64,000 nt of DNA from Balanoglossus misakiensis (Eukaryota; Hemichordata), in assembly GCA_040954595.2 (NCBI GenBank), contig CM082583.2, positions 13,640,001 through 13,704,000 of the forward strand, read 5' to 3'. Below the pieces are notes generated by a model. The model searched no databases and was not told where the DNA came from. It saw only the letters and a list, made by a program, of their open reading frames with translations. Every line of letters begins with the position of its first letter. Positions within the stretch are counted from its first letter, which is position 1. Of the stretch, positions 1-13,300 are shown one piece after another. The translations under genes and the position numbers were made by a program.

Positions 1-3000
1 CTGCTTTACAGCCATGTGTAGAAGTTCTGTTTCTGACTTTATTCCATGAATACAGGGAAACTCTGACACCATTGATAATTAACATCATTCAAAGCACACA
101 AGGTGAGTTTAAAAGTAAACAAGATGTGACATTGCTAGCATGATGTGGATTTTTCTGAGTTCCTAGAAAAGAAAGATTTGTAGTTTGTAGTTCTAATTAC
201 ATGTATGTGCAAACGTGTTTAACTCATCAAAAGGGTTATCATGGTCAGTGGAACATGAATCAATGTTCCACTGTTTTATCATATTATCTTATCAAATTTA
301 TTGGTGATAATATTGATAATTATTTATTATCTCCATTTGGGTTAAACTTCATTGGTTATATCTGTATGTGATTTTCATATACTAGCTCCTAGCAAGGAAA
401 TCACATCCAGAGATGTTTTTTTTTATGTCCACTGCCCCTTTAACAAGATATTTTGTTTTAACACTCTTATAGGTATGACAGATGTAGAAAATTTGTCAGC
501 ATTGTTACATAAAGATGCAGGTAAGGATATATGTTTTGCAAATTACCAAAAAGCAAGCACTGGTGTGGTACCCCTTGCCCAGACTGAATTTCAGAAAACT
601 GAAACATGATTAAGGTTCATGAAATCCTTATATCAGTTGTGATCTAGAGTGAATGGTAATTGTCAAGTCTGTCACATACAACATGTAGTACATATGGACA
701 TACAAGGTATATAAATGTTTAGGTATTATTACCAAATGCATAGTCCATTGCCTGCAGCTTGAGGGAATCACTTTTCTTTAAGGTGATGGGGCGGTGACAT
801 CACATCTGGCAAGTGACTTGACTCTTGAAATTATTTTCTCAGTGTATAACACTGCTGGTTTGGCAGCCTACGAATTATTTGATGACATCAATTTTGACCA
901 CTGGCTGACGTCACAGCTACTGGCAGAGTTGCAAAATAAACATCCAAGGTAAGTTGGCATTTGGTTGTCAAGGTAACTTGAAAGTAATACCAAATAGATG
1001 GCCAGGGCTACATTTTTAAGTAACTTTGATATCAAACAAAATAAAAGACACAGTTGATGTACTTCTTTTTGTTTATTTTATTATCTTCATGTACATGTCT
1101 GCAGTTAGTTAATCTGAATCAGTACAATCATTTTAGTTCTGATTTTTTAATTTGCTGGAAAATATTGCTTTAAAAACATGCAGATAACATGCAGTGCCAT
1201 CTTCAGTAAAATTTCTCAGATTTGTCCATTAACAATTTCATTTTATTGTTGGTGTTTTGTATTGCACAGGTTTAAGTTAATCAGGAGAAGAGTGATATGG
1301 TTGATAGGACAGTGGGTTGGTGTCAAGCTGTCCACTGATCTAAGACCAACTGTCTATGAAGCATTATTGCCTCTGTTAGCTGATACTGAAGATACTGTTG
1401 TCAGAATAACAGCTGCACAAACCCTTAAAATATATATCCTTTATGACTTTCTGTTAATTGCAGTCAAACAGATACATTTTCCATTAGACAGACTTTGAAT
1501 TATGTTTTGAAAATAGAACCATGAAAACTGCAATAGGCTAGGATTTTATATCAAGAAATAAATCCAGATTATAAGATCTACAAAATACTTACTGAACAAA
1601 CTTTTACCAAAGCTCTTCGTGTAACTGTTTATTCCTTGACTGTATTTTCCACGTGTTGATGATTTTGAATTCAAGACAGAGCAGTTTATGCCTGTAAGTA
1701 TGACACTGACCAGTTGAAGAGCTTTTTTTGTATCATGGCCAAAAGAAAATAATAATAATACTTGTCAGTTAAGTTAGTGTCCTAATTTGTAGGCTGCACA
1801 AAATATTGGTGTAACTGTTAGAGGTAATATTGCCATATTTTCATTTTCTTTTCAATGTTGATTAACGTTACTTCTTTCTCTTCTATCCCTCACTTGATAA
1901 TTGAACAAAAGTTTATTATGTCTTTTTTATATACAACTCTTGCTCACTTTCTTGACAAATATTGAAATGTAACCAAACATGATGAAATTAAAAGTGTTTC
2001 AATTTGTCTCATCTTCCTTCAAGTATCTAGAGTCAAGTTTTGAGCTTTTGTTTCAACTTCTTCAGCAAGTATCTGAGTGTGATACTAAGGTGAGTCAAAC
2101 TTTGGTAAAGACAACCATATTCTGTCAACAAAGATATCTAAATCCCTGAGGACTCGGCCAGTGGAATGACTTTTCTAGTCTTTGTTTTATATGTATAAAA
2201 TTATGTATGGTGAAAATGGGTTTTCCTGAATAACAACCCAAAGCTAGCAGGCATTTAAAAAATCGGCCTTGCGGAACTTGCCTTTATTATGAAGTAACCA
2301 TTCCATTGTTCATGTAAAATTTGCTTTTAACTGAAATCTTAGTTATACTACTCACACCACCTGTTGATATACTTTACTTTTTAAAATGTCTTCAACATAA
2401 AACATCAACATCCATTCCTGACATGAGACATGACGAGAAAACACTTGGCTAATTTTTCAAGTTCTCGTCATCTGATTTTTCAGATGCAAGCACTGCATGT
2501 GATGTCCTTTGTGATTGAGAGAGTGGAAAGACAGATTCGTCCATACGTGTCTTCATTAATTCAGTATTTACCATTGCTATGGGAGGAATCTGCAGACTAC
2601 AATATGTTGAGATGTGCAATTTTAACTACACTTATACACCTAGTACAGGTAGGTTTTTGATCACGCCCAGTCTGGGAATTCATGATATTACTACCACACA
2701 AAACAAAGTAGGTTATCACTAGTCTTCTCAATACCGGAACTGAATCTTACTGTGTGGTAAGCCATAGACTTACATGTTACATCCACACACTGTTTAGAAA
2801 GTCTTTGTTTTGAAAGATAGTCTGACGTCAAATGCGCTCACAATGCTTCAAGTCAGTTCTGAAAAAGGAGGAAAGGAAATACATGCATAAAAAGCCTACA
2901 AGCCCGCCAAATTTGCTGGAAATTGATACCAAACAGTTTTACATTATATCAAAATAAGTTTTTATAAGAAATCTTGTGGAAATCTTTTCTGTTATTTCAA

Positions 3001-6000
3001 TTGTAGGGACTGGGATGTAGCAGTGTGTCTCTGTACTCATTTCTACTGCCAGTTATAAAATTCAGCACAGACGTAACACAACCTCCACATGTCTACCTCT
3101 TAGAGGATGGCATTGATCTTTGGTAAGTGATCTGCATTTACAGAGGCATTACCCCACTTTACATATAATGTGGATTTATCCACAAATGAATAATGCCAAT
3201 CATACCCATTCATATTCCAGAGTTCGTAGGTCAAATATCACACTAACAAAGATAAACACAAAACAATACGGCATTCGGCTCAGCCAATAGCGCAGGCAAT
3301 TAGCAAAACACAAAGAACAAAAGCCCATCTGTGAAAGAACGATATATGGACTTCCAGAAAAAAAGATCTTTAATATACAATTTGGGAGGAAATATCATAG
3401 AATATGAATTTGATTAGCCAGGCAAATAACCTTTTATATGTATCTGAATGTAAAGTTGAAAACTTTTGCTGTAAATGCATGTTTCTAAGGAAGTTCTGTA
3501 TAAATTCTGCTTCAATGAGATGTGACATGAATCAGTCTGATATACAACCTGCTCATCATGGCTCCACTACTATGTTTACGTACAGTGCTTGCATCATCAT
3601 TATCATAGTCACAGTGAGACCATTATCAGAAAAATCTGGTATATGTTTTATTATCTTCAACATTTTATATGTGGTCTGAAGATTTAACTTTGTCAGTAAA
3701 TGATTTATTACAGGTTGGAAACGTTGCATCATGCACCAGCTATTACTCCCGAGCTGTTACAACTGTTTACAAACATGCCAGCTTTACTGGGTAAGTTTTG
3801 CAGATCTTAATTAACTGACGAGTAAAACATGTCTAGTATGCAATATGATTATTCTGTATTAACCAGTTTATTGCTTATCTTTTGTTGACATACAAATTCG
3901 TTTTTGTATAATTGTATTTTATCAGATCCTTTTCTAGAAATGTTGAACAATATTTCACCAAGCAGGGAAATTAACTCAGACATTACATATATTGTGAAAC
4001 ATATCTCAGACAGTCTTTAACTTGCACTACACGAATCTGGTCAGATTGTTTATAGAGAATTGATGGTTATAATTTTTACTGTGAATGCAATGTAAAATGT
4101 CTGGGAGCAGTTTGGGTGTTATATTTGAATGATAAAATGAGAAAAGTGGCATACAGTGGAAACACTTTGATGTCAAGGAAGTTGCCCTCAAACATTAATG
4201 ATACAGCACATTGTCTCTGACTTTGATTTCATTTCAAAATTTACCTGATGAAACTTGAGCATGTATAGTCCTTAAAAGGCAAATTCAGAAATATAGTTTA
4301 AGTGCAAGAGTTAATTTTAATTGATGCTTTTGTGCAACAGATCTTGGATCAGAAACCCTGAAGACATGCTTTAATATAATGACATCGTACATCTTGCTTG
4401 GACCAAACGAATTTTTACAGGTATTTATTATTTGTTTCATGTAGAAATAGAGGTTGTATGACACTTGTCTGTTTTTCTGTTTTAAAAGAAATTTAATCAG
4501 GATAATTATTCCCGAAAGGAAATTATCTCCACAGCATGGGTAGACTTGGTGTGTCAAATGTAAACCAAATTTTGAAATCCTGGAGAATGGGTAAATTTTT
4601 GGAGTATACATGGGTTGATGTTTTACATGTGGGCCACACACACTCATATGAGGAGGGGGAGTGCCTCCCCCCTCGATCCACAGCTAAGATAGTTGGTAAA
4701 ATAATGAAATTTAGGTGGATTGCTTTCACTAGTTATCAGTCCTTATTTACATTGCAAACCCCACAAGCATTACATGTAGAAGGTACACAAACAAATTAAT
4801 TTTCTGTGTATGTTTGTATTTGTAGCTTTATTCAGGTACAGTCGTCAGTACCTGTGCTGCTCATCTTGGTGGTGATGTTAAACCAGAGGGTGTAGTCATG
4901 GTTGTTCGAGTAAGTAATTGTCATTGCTGGAATATATTCAGCTTTGTTATTCCTTTCATTGTAGTACTGAAACTTCCATTTAAATCCACAGAATATAGTG
5001 AGAGTGCAGATATGTGAAACAGGAGGATTATTAATAAATTGGTAAACATTTGCCATTTTTTTTAAACGCCACTGTTAGTGATGGGGAGCTTATCAGATAG
5101 GATCAATATAATTAGTGATCAACAGCAAGTTGGTCCAACCATATTCCATAAAATTGCCATTTGATGAATTTTTTTCAGGTCATGGAAATTGTTCTGAAAG
5201 TGTTTCCAGTGGAAGGATCTGAAATGTTCAAGCAACTTCTACCTGGCATACTTCAAGCAATATTGAAAGGGGATGTAAGTAAAACACAACTGAAAATCAG
5301 ACCAAATGCGGTTTTGCTGAATTTGGTTTAAATGTGCTTAAGTTTTGGCTAATGAACAGTGGAACAATTTAAGTTCAGGAATGTTTGTTAGTGTATGCTC
5401 ACACAAGGTATGGTCAATTGCAGTGTTGCACCTTTGTGTGAATTGAGTGTGAATGAGACATGATTATGTTGGGGCCTCAGATGAAACAGTAAGTAATGCA
5501 CTTATTGATATCTTACAGGAATATCCCATGGTGATGTCAATGTATCTGTCCATCTTTGCCAGAATTATATTGCAGAATGAACGGTTCTTTTTCTCTATTA
5601 TTGAAGATGTCAGTATACAGTGGGAAAAACTGGTAAGATTAGGTGTAGAGGTTGTGCAATGAATGGCGGAATGAGCTGTACCAGTTTATTGTTGGGCAGA
5701 TCAGTGTTCAGTCCCCAAACATGCCAGCTTGAAGTTGCATGTAAATAATAGCTGTGCAGCACATAGTTACAGATCTTTGATGATTGAATTGCAATCTAAC
5801 AGAATATTCAGATGACCTGTCCAGTACAAAATCAAGAAAAATAATTGGCCGCAAAAAACAAGTCTTATGTGTATAAGTGTCCAATTCAATGTCAATAGTG
5901 TTCATGTCCATCATTTCTCAAAGGTTTTACATCAATATGTCTTCTGAAACTGGCTACTAATACAATACACACTGTGTTTAATTATGAACATGTATCATCA

Positions 6001-8036
6001 TCAGTATCATTTCAACTTTAAATATGAAAGATGAATTACAATGTACTCATTTCTTCCAAGCAGAATTCTACTTTCATTTCATTTTTTTTGTGAACACAGA
6101 GTTCAGAAATTCTTAGTTCACTGATCGACATTAATGTTGAGAGGATAGACTCAATAACACAAACTGAAAGGAGAAAATTGATTGCTTTTGCTCTGGGTAG
6201 CTTACTCGGTGTTAATTCCAGGTGAGTCAGTTTGAAATATTGTTTGAATGCCCAGTGCATTTTCAAATCCCAATTGAAGTTTCCAAGCCTCAACCTGACT
6301 TTCAGTCCCTGCATAAATCTCAATCTTTAGTTTTGTCTAAACATCAAATCAGACCCGGCATAAAAATACCTGGCCACTATCACCTAGTAAAATATTTTTT
6401 TTTTTTTTTAAATAACACTAAATCCATCAACCCCCCCTTCCCTGCCAGTGAGTAAAGGTACACTGTTATCTAGTGGTGTGAAACTTACAGTAATCACTCA
6501 ATGGTAGGCCAGCAGAGTATATTGTGTCCTTCACATTTGGAATTAATGTAGAAATTGCTGATAACATACTTTTGTACCTCATGTATATCATTGATGGTTT
6601 AGCATTGTATATGTAGCTTTCATAGATTGCCATTAAACCGTATGCTATCAAACAGTCTTTATTCCTTTCTGATACAGCATCATACAGGATAAATTCTGTG
6701 GAATAATTTACTACTTGGTTGAAGTGCTTCATGATGTTTGCAGGAGTGAATCAGGAATTCAGTCTGAGTAAGTTTTCAAATAGTTGAAAGTTGTGCTCAG
6801 TGCATAAAGTTTGGAGTGTGTGAATGAGCTTTATCATGCACATGTATCTTGATATACATGCCTGTGTAATGTTTTGGGACAAGTGCCTTCAATTTACGTG
6901 TAGTTCTTGCAATCCTTTTGACCAAAGATTCAACGGATTTGTGTGAGCCTTCACCAGCAATATAGCAAAATGCTTCTAAATCACAGTGCCTGACAATCCA
7001 ATAATTCTGGTGGCTGTAAACCCCTGGCACAGAGTTCCCTAGCACAAACCCTCGTGCAAACTCTGTAAAGTATGATCTAAATGATTGCTCGTAATGTTGT
7101 TGCTTATGTTCTGTAAACCAGGGCAGTTGTCAAATCCAATTATTGTGAGTTGCTTAGGCCCATACATGTAGTTGAATCCAAGTCCAATGTCATTAACATG
7201 ATCCACAGCATAGATTTAGTGTCATAAAATGTGACTGAAGCTATTATTTCAATATCCAGCTATTTAGTTATGTCCGAGAGAGAAGAACTAGATGACGAGT
7301 ATGAGACTGAACATGATAAAAGAAGGCGGAAGGTATGTATGCAGCGCAAAAATAAATTTTATTATTAAAATGTGAACATGGTCTCAAGATGAATATATAA
7401 TCTTTGAGTGTTCCGTACTCATGCAAAAGATATGATGATACCATTGCGTGTCAGATCGATTGCTTGTATAGTGGATGAATGTCAGGATGTGATATTGCTA
7501 TTCAGAAACTACATGTAAAATACACTTTTAAAGACATCCAAAGTTCATAAATTACAGTAATTTGAAACACAACTTTGGATAGCTTTTTGCAGTCAGGATC
7601 ACTATGATTCTGTGGGTTGGTCAAAATTTTAAGGGTGTAATTTTCACAGAAAATTACTTGTCTTTAGTATACCACGATGTTACATCTGTGAAAAAAACTA
7701 ACATGAAATCTAAAACGTAAGCAAAACTACTTAACTGAGCATGATACTTGCCGTTGCAAAATCAAGAAAGTTCCATGCGTATCAATGATAGTTTATGCAT
7801 GTTTAGTGGTCTCTTATGAAAACCTGATTTGATACATTCAATGCATGTGCTTACATTTTCTCACCTCTGATTTTCAGCTGTCACTGAAGGACCCAGTTCA
7901 TTCAGTTTCACTGAGAGATTTTGTCATCAACAAGTTATCAGCCTGTCAACAACTTTATGGCCAGCAAACTTTTGAATCAATGATGGGCTCAGTTGATGTA
8001 GAGATTGTTCAGCAGATGCAACAGTTTGTAAAGTGA
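1..8036 (+). CDS. IPO11: Importin-11, 3' part (17 exons to stop)
   Basis: Importin-beta family nuclear transport receptor; the vertebrate protein carries UBE2E-class ubiquitin-conjugating enzymes into the nucleus. Exons seen: 3(or earlier)-102, 473-520, 843-948, 1270-1433, 1653-1693, 2024-2089, 2484-2648, 3007-3122, 3714-3790, 4341-4420, 4826-4909, 5179-5274, 5519-5632, 6100-6221, 6678-6767, 7260-7332, 7878-8036. All join in frame, giving 566 residues plus stop, about the C-terminal 58% of a ~975-residue family member. Recognised stretches include RRRVIWLIGQW, QIRPYVSSLIQYLPLLW, MLRCAILTTLIHLVQ, QPPHVYLLEDG and LKDPVHSVSL, all close to vertebrate IPO11. HEAT-type helical repeats are expected. 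An acidic, charged stretch (SEREELDDEYETEHDKRRRK) falls near the end. The 5' half lies outside the window. An acceptor-like ttacag ends at 11, so the first exon edge is uncertain. Confidence 0.97.
1434..1652 (+). other. IPO11: U12-type (minor spliceosome) AT-AC intron in IPO11
   Basis: The intron starts ATATCCTTTA at 1434, the consensus U12 5' splice site. It has TTCCTTGAC at 1632-1640, a near-perfect U12 branch site, and ends TTTTCCAC at 1652, 13 bases after the branch adenosine. Joining 1433 to 1653 gives ..TLKICVDDFEF.., matching the vertebrate TLKLTVDDFEF without a gap. The neighbouring introns checked begin with GT, so this is a single minor-class intron inside an otherwise U2-spliced gene. 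Confidence 0.93.
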
Positions 8037-8692
8037 AGCATGATGCAAATATGGCAGTGTGCAAGGAATAAGTTTGTGTGGTATTAAACATATCTGTTTT
8101 GAAATCATTGTAATCTAAATATACACACAATTTTCTTGACCGTGACCATTGCATAGTTTTATGTGCTGTTGAGTGTACATGTATAACTAAATCTGCGGTG
8201 GAATTTACTCGCCTGGAACTGATAGAGAGTAGGACATGTTTGATAAATGAATGAACTGTGTAGAGTAAACTGTTTACACAACAAAGACGCCAACAAATTA
8301 TTTTCAAGAGGAATAAACACCCAATACATTTACACAGGTTTATACTGTCTTTGCACTGAGTTAGATTTGTTTGCGTTTAATACCCACAGAAGACATCATA
8401 TCCAGAGCCATTTCACAGACATGCCTGTACATTATTCAAACTTGGTATCATGACAGTAAATATACCATGACGTACATTTTTGTTATGATAAAATCCAATA
8501 TGGCTGCCAGACTGCCATTTTGTTGTGATTTTTCATGTCTGATCATGTTATTTTCATGCACACAACTGCGTTTCAGACCCAAACAAGACTGCATGCTCAA
8601 GTATGTAGCCTTCACTGCAGCAACTGTTAATAGATCCCTGTGGATCTACAATGCCCAAGAGTTCTGGTAATAATCAGCTCTAGCATAGACCC
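8037..8692 (+). other. IPO11 3' UTR and downstream spacer
   Basis: This stretch follows the IPO11 stop. The first canonical AATAAA is at 8312-8317 (gaggAATAAAcacc) and is the likely polyadenylation signal. No coding region is supported here. The short frames present show no splice-site context or recognisable motif. Confidence 0.5.
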
Positions 8693-8899
8693 TGGGGCCA
8701 CTTTATGGTTCTGGTAATTGATGGACGTAGGCTATGGCCTACTGGGTGGAATACACACTAATGCAAGAACCAGGGATTGAAGATGGTGACTTTCAAGGTA
8801 CATGTATGTGGCCTGCTGGTCACCTATGTAAATTTACACAAAGTTACCATGGAAAGTTATATTTAAATCTAGCCAATCACAGATTTCATAGTGGCCCCA
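8693..8899. mobile_element. Possible short inverted-repeat element
   Basis: TGGGGCCACT at 8693-8702 is the reverse complement of AGTGGCCCCA at 8890-8899. The match weakens but continues inward (TTATGG against TCATAG). No convincing target-site duplication is visible, so this may be a degraded MITE or a chance pair. No coding capacity. Confidence 0.35.
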
Positions 8900-8972
8900 T
8901 GAAAAAATGTGCTATCACATGGTCATGCAAAAACTTTGGGTAGATGTATGATTAAGAGATGATTGTAATCCT

Positions 8973-9417
8973 TTAAACCCCGGTGCGGGGTATAAAAGAC
9001 CCCCCAAATCAGTGGCGAATCTTAATGCCGTTTGACTGACAACAGACAACACCAACGATCTTGGCTCTATGAAAATCGCCCCAAACAGGTCCAAGAATAA
9101 AGAATTACACCACACAAGGACAGTAGTTGGCTTTATAAACACACACAACATAAAGTTATCGACGAAAAAGTACACGAGCTTTTGAAACAATGATTTTGGG
9201 AGAAATCTGGTTTCAGTGCTTTTCAGAAGCGTCCCTGGGAAACAATAACCACGCCATTCAAACAGCTGTCAATCGTGTGGAAGTGTGAAGTGTTCAATTA
9301 TTTTCTGTGTACATGAGATCAATTACACAGTCATTATGAACGACGACCACTCCCTAATAAACAACTATACAAACACACGTTAATCCGAATCCCTGGCCTT
9401 TCCGCACCGGGGTTTAA
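8973..9417. mobile_element. piggyBac-like MITE with TTAA target sites
   Basis: A perfect 12-bp terminal inverted repeat, ACCCCGGTGCGG at 8977-8988 and CCGCACCGGGGT at 9402-9413, is flanked on both sides by TTAA (8973-8976 and 9414-9417). TTAA duplication is the signature of piggyBac-type transposases. The 437-bp body has no transposase frame, so it is a non-autonomous element. It sits between the converging 3' ends of IPO11 and the next gene. Confidence 0.85.
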
Positions 9418-10323
9418 TTCTTTTGGTGTGTTCTACTATTTATGTCTTTCAAGCACTGTTCTCTGTTGATAAATACATTTTAAATTTTTTTCGTATTTAG
9501 CAATTATTGCTGCGTATGCTTTTTTAATTTTAAAATGTACATTTTTAATTTGAAAGTGCAGTGGAAAAAACTTACAATGTAAGTTTCGGATTCATCTCTC
9601 TGTTAATAAAGGTGGAGGGATACTCTTTGGTGCTAAATGATGTGTGTGTTGGAAAACTTATGATCATGGTGCTCCTTATGTGAACAAATTAGAGAGAATG
9701 TCTTACATTTTATTTCTGGGGTGATTGAAAATAGGCAATACAATATTGTAAGAATGCCTGTAGAAACCAGTAAGACACTGTTGGAAGAGGACAGGGCTAA
9801 TAAGTAAGTAATCGTTGTCATTTTATGGGGAATTGATTAGTGAACAAAATATATGTGAAATTCATACAATATACAAGCTGCATTACTCAATCAAGCGAGC
9901 TGTGTATAAAGCTAAACTCCAGAACATGTTTCATCGTACATTCTCAAAAAATGAAAAAGTGAAAGTACTCTTCATACTAATTACTTTCTTGTATAACTTG
10001 CATTGTATAAATTAAAAAAATGAATATAACATCTTTCATGGGTCACCACCATCTCACTTTCCCATGATAAATTAACATGAACACTTCATAAATCATGTAT
10101 GTGGATTTCAAAAATATTATTAACAATTCCAAAATATTAAAATCTTATATTTATAATTCTTAAATATATTAAATTGGATTGGATTTGAAGCAACTTTGTA
10201 AACTGCACTATATGTGACTAATAAAGTTAAACTAAACAAAAATAAATGCTATTATCAAAAATGTCACTTAAACTGTATTATTACTTTTACAACTCAGCAT
10301 TGAACATTTTGTCAATTCTCATA
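9418..10323. other. AT-rich spacer, no gene seen
   Basis: Low-complexity AT-rich sequence between the MITE and the stop codon of the minus-strand gene. It must hold that gene's 3' UTR, but I find no clear reverse-strand AATAAA. Short frames here have no support. Confidence 0.5.
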
Positions 10324-13300
10324 TTAATGCACTCTTCTCTTCTTATGTTTTGGTTTTGTTAAATGTTTTCCAGCGGATGGCAGGGACTCCTGCTTTGATG
10401 TTGTTACCAAGGCTCTATCCATCAGTAACTTGTGGAAAGAATTCTCAGAAGACTGATAATCATCGTTGATGCTGTCTCCGCTACTTGACTCAATAGCAGA
10501 ATGGTCAGATGTTCCTCCAGCTTGAAATATCAGAGAGTCATATTCACTGTTGTCAGACAACTGTGCTGGTGATCTTGGCGGTTCTTCACCAGATAGATCA
10601 AATGACTCATAGTATTCTCCATCATGTGATCTTTTTCTGGTGAAGTAATCAACAGGAACATCCACATTTACCTCATCCGGCTTTTGAGTGACCATTCTAT
10701 GTAGACATGCCAAAGGGCTTGGTTTAGTTACTCCATATAGCAGTGAAAGGGTGGTCTTATTTTCTGGCATGCCTTCACTAGACTTGGATTTAGTACCATC
10801 AGAGGGCCCCTCCTGGATTTCGCCATCGATGATAGTCAGTCTCTGTACATATGGGAACATCTTTGTTGAAGTTTGAATACTAAACTCTGAAGATTCTAGA
10901 TCATTGTTTACCCTTGGCATTTTTGTGTCAGATTCCATTTCCTCCTCTTGATCAAAGTTTTTTATTTGACAGTTCCCAGATGTAACTTGGTTTGTCATTC
11001 TTGTAGCACTTCTTGTTTGTGGTCTACTCTTGCCTGTTTGGGTAGATTTTGGTTTATCACAGTCTGGCTGATCATCTGTCTGCAAGTCATTACTGATATC
11101 CTTTTTATTCTTCAGCAGATATTTTAGTTTTTGTGTAAGCTCTTCCCTTTGCTCTTTCAACTGCATGATGTTGGTGTGTTTGGGTTCACATACTTGTTCA
11201 AGTTGTGCCTTGCAAGAACTTTCCACGTGACTTGGCAGCAGTAGAGAAAGAGGTGTCTGTGAAAATCAGAGATATTTCAGTATACATGTACCTTGTGCAA
11301 AAAGTGAGACTAGTGTAGTTGTTATTGAGTTTCATGCTGTTGTGATCATCAGGCAAAGTTCTCTGAGCACTCTGAAGCGTGTATTAGCTCAGTGACACAG
11401 GGGCAACAATGGTGGTTGGTTACGTTTTCTTGATGGGGTAATTGCAAAAGTGTGAGACTCAGAGTCACAACTAAGTGGTCACCTCAACAAAAAATAGTAC
11501 TAGCTTGACATGATAACAATTTCTTGGAAGTCAAACATCTAAGGAAATTACCTTCTCATATAATTGCCGACTCTTTGCAAATTCACTGAAACCACTCACA
11601 GGTCTATCCATTGCTACATCCGATGACTTGTGTTCAGCTGCTGTTGATAGCATGTTACATGGTAGAGTTGCAGGATTTTGAGCATGGATACATTGACTGA
11701 CTCGTGCTGTAAACTTAGGTGGTACCCCATATGAGGAAAGATAAGAACTAACTGCTGGTTTACAGTAGTTGTAGAAAGTGACTGGTTGATTCAGTTGGTT
11801 TAATGTAGCATTATTTACTAAATTTTTTTTAATTCTATTCAGAATCACATTAGCTTTCTCTTCCCTGCAAGAGAAAAATGATATGCAATTGTTAAAATTC
11901 ATGCCATGCCATCTCCCTTCAATGAAAGTAATGAAAAAGAATTAAATTTCATGAGTAATGTAATGTAGCACTGACATGCAATGTTTGATTTTCAACCCAC
12001 CCTGCTTTTAGTGCAGCATATCACCCAATGTATATGTAATTGTACAGTATAGGGTTAGCGGGGTTATGCCTGCCCGAGGGTATACAAAGTCATATTTTCA
12101 TGCTAACTACTATTATACATGTGACACCTTTGCCATGGCTTTCCTTGCATGTTCACTGTTTTTCTGCCAATTTAAGATAACAATGCACTCTCAACTAGCA
12201 ACAGGCCATCATTTTTTTTTTACATACTGCTGTCATCTCCAGCTTCATGAGAGACTGACATATCGGTACTTTGGGAAATGACAGCATCTGGGCCATTCCA
12301 CTTGATGGAGATGTTGACGGTAGACTACTGACGAATACATTTCATTCAAAAACAGTCAACAAAATCAATATTTGCTGGAGCATAGACTCTATATCTTAGG
12401 GAAGGAAGATATTTTAACATCATTGCAAACCATGTATATTTGCTCTTTTTATTTCTGTTGCAAATCCCCTCTAAATGGTGCAAAAACCAGCAACATCTTT
12501 GTTGGTCCTCAACACTGTATAATTTGCCAAACAGAGACACATGACATAGTGAGACTGGGGCACCTCTAAAGTGTTATGGAACAGTCATTCTCCAGTCACT
12601 TCCTATACTTTAAGTGTGATACAAACTTTATTTTACAATAGCTTTTAGTTTTACCTCTCATCTTTTTCAAGTCCTTGGCCGATTGGTTTTGATGTCATGT
12701 TTCCACTTTTGGCATCAAATATTTGGTGTATTATGTAAAGCAGATTGTCTGCAAGTATCGTCTGCTCCTTCAGGAGGTATCTGATTCGCTTTGTTATCTA
12801 TCAACAAACAAGTGTTATTTATTAGATTCAAACAATACACATTCTTCTCAAACATTAGAGTTTCCTTGTATTGATTGCAGTGTATAAAGAAATAATGCAA
12901 ATGTACTGATTGTGTGTGCTTGTGTTCTAAAATGATATCTTACAAACGGCTGAACAGATTCAAGTCAAATTCCGTACATAGGTAGTTTTGAAATGGCTGG
13001 AACCAATAATAGTTTGGGCATGATGGCTTGCAGTTTATTTTTAATGAAGTTATCAAAAATCAAAATTGTTCTGATAATTGTCTATGGATTATGACATGGT
13101 GGTCGTATACAGAGAATTAATGCATCGATTTGATGAAATCATCTATAGCCACTAATCTCACAACGTTATGATAGTACTGGACTGCACCTTTACTAGTGTC
13201 ATCATTTATTCATAATCTTTGTGCATCTAATTTCAGAAAACAATCACAGTGTCATTTTAAATTTTATTTCCCATAGGCTTGTAATACTTCTGGCTGCAAC

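Noticed and set aside
8915-9190. 91-codon minus-strand frame
   Set aside because: It crosses the left end of the MITE at 8973; not a transposase and not spliced to anything.
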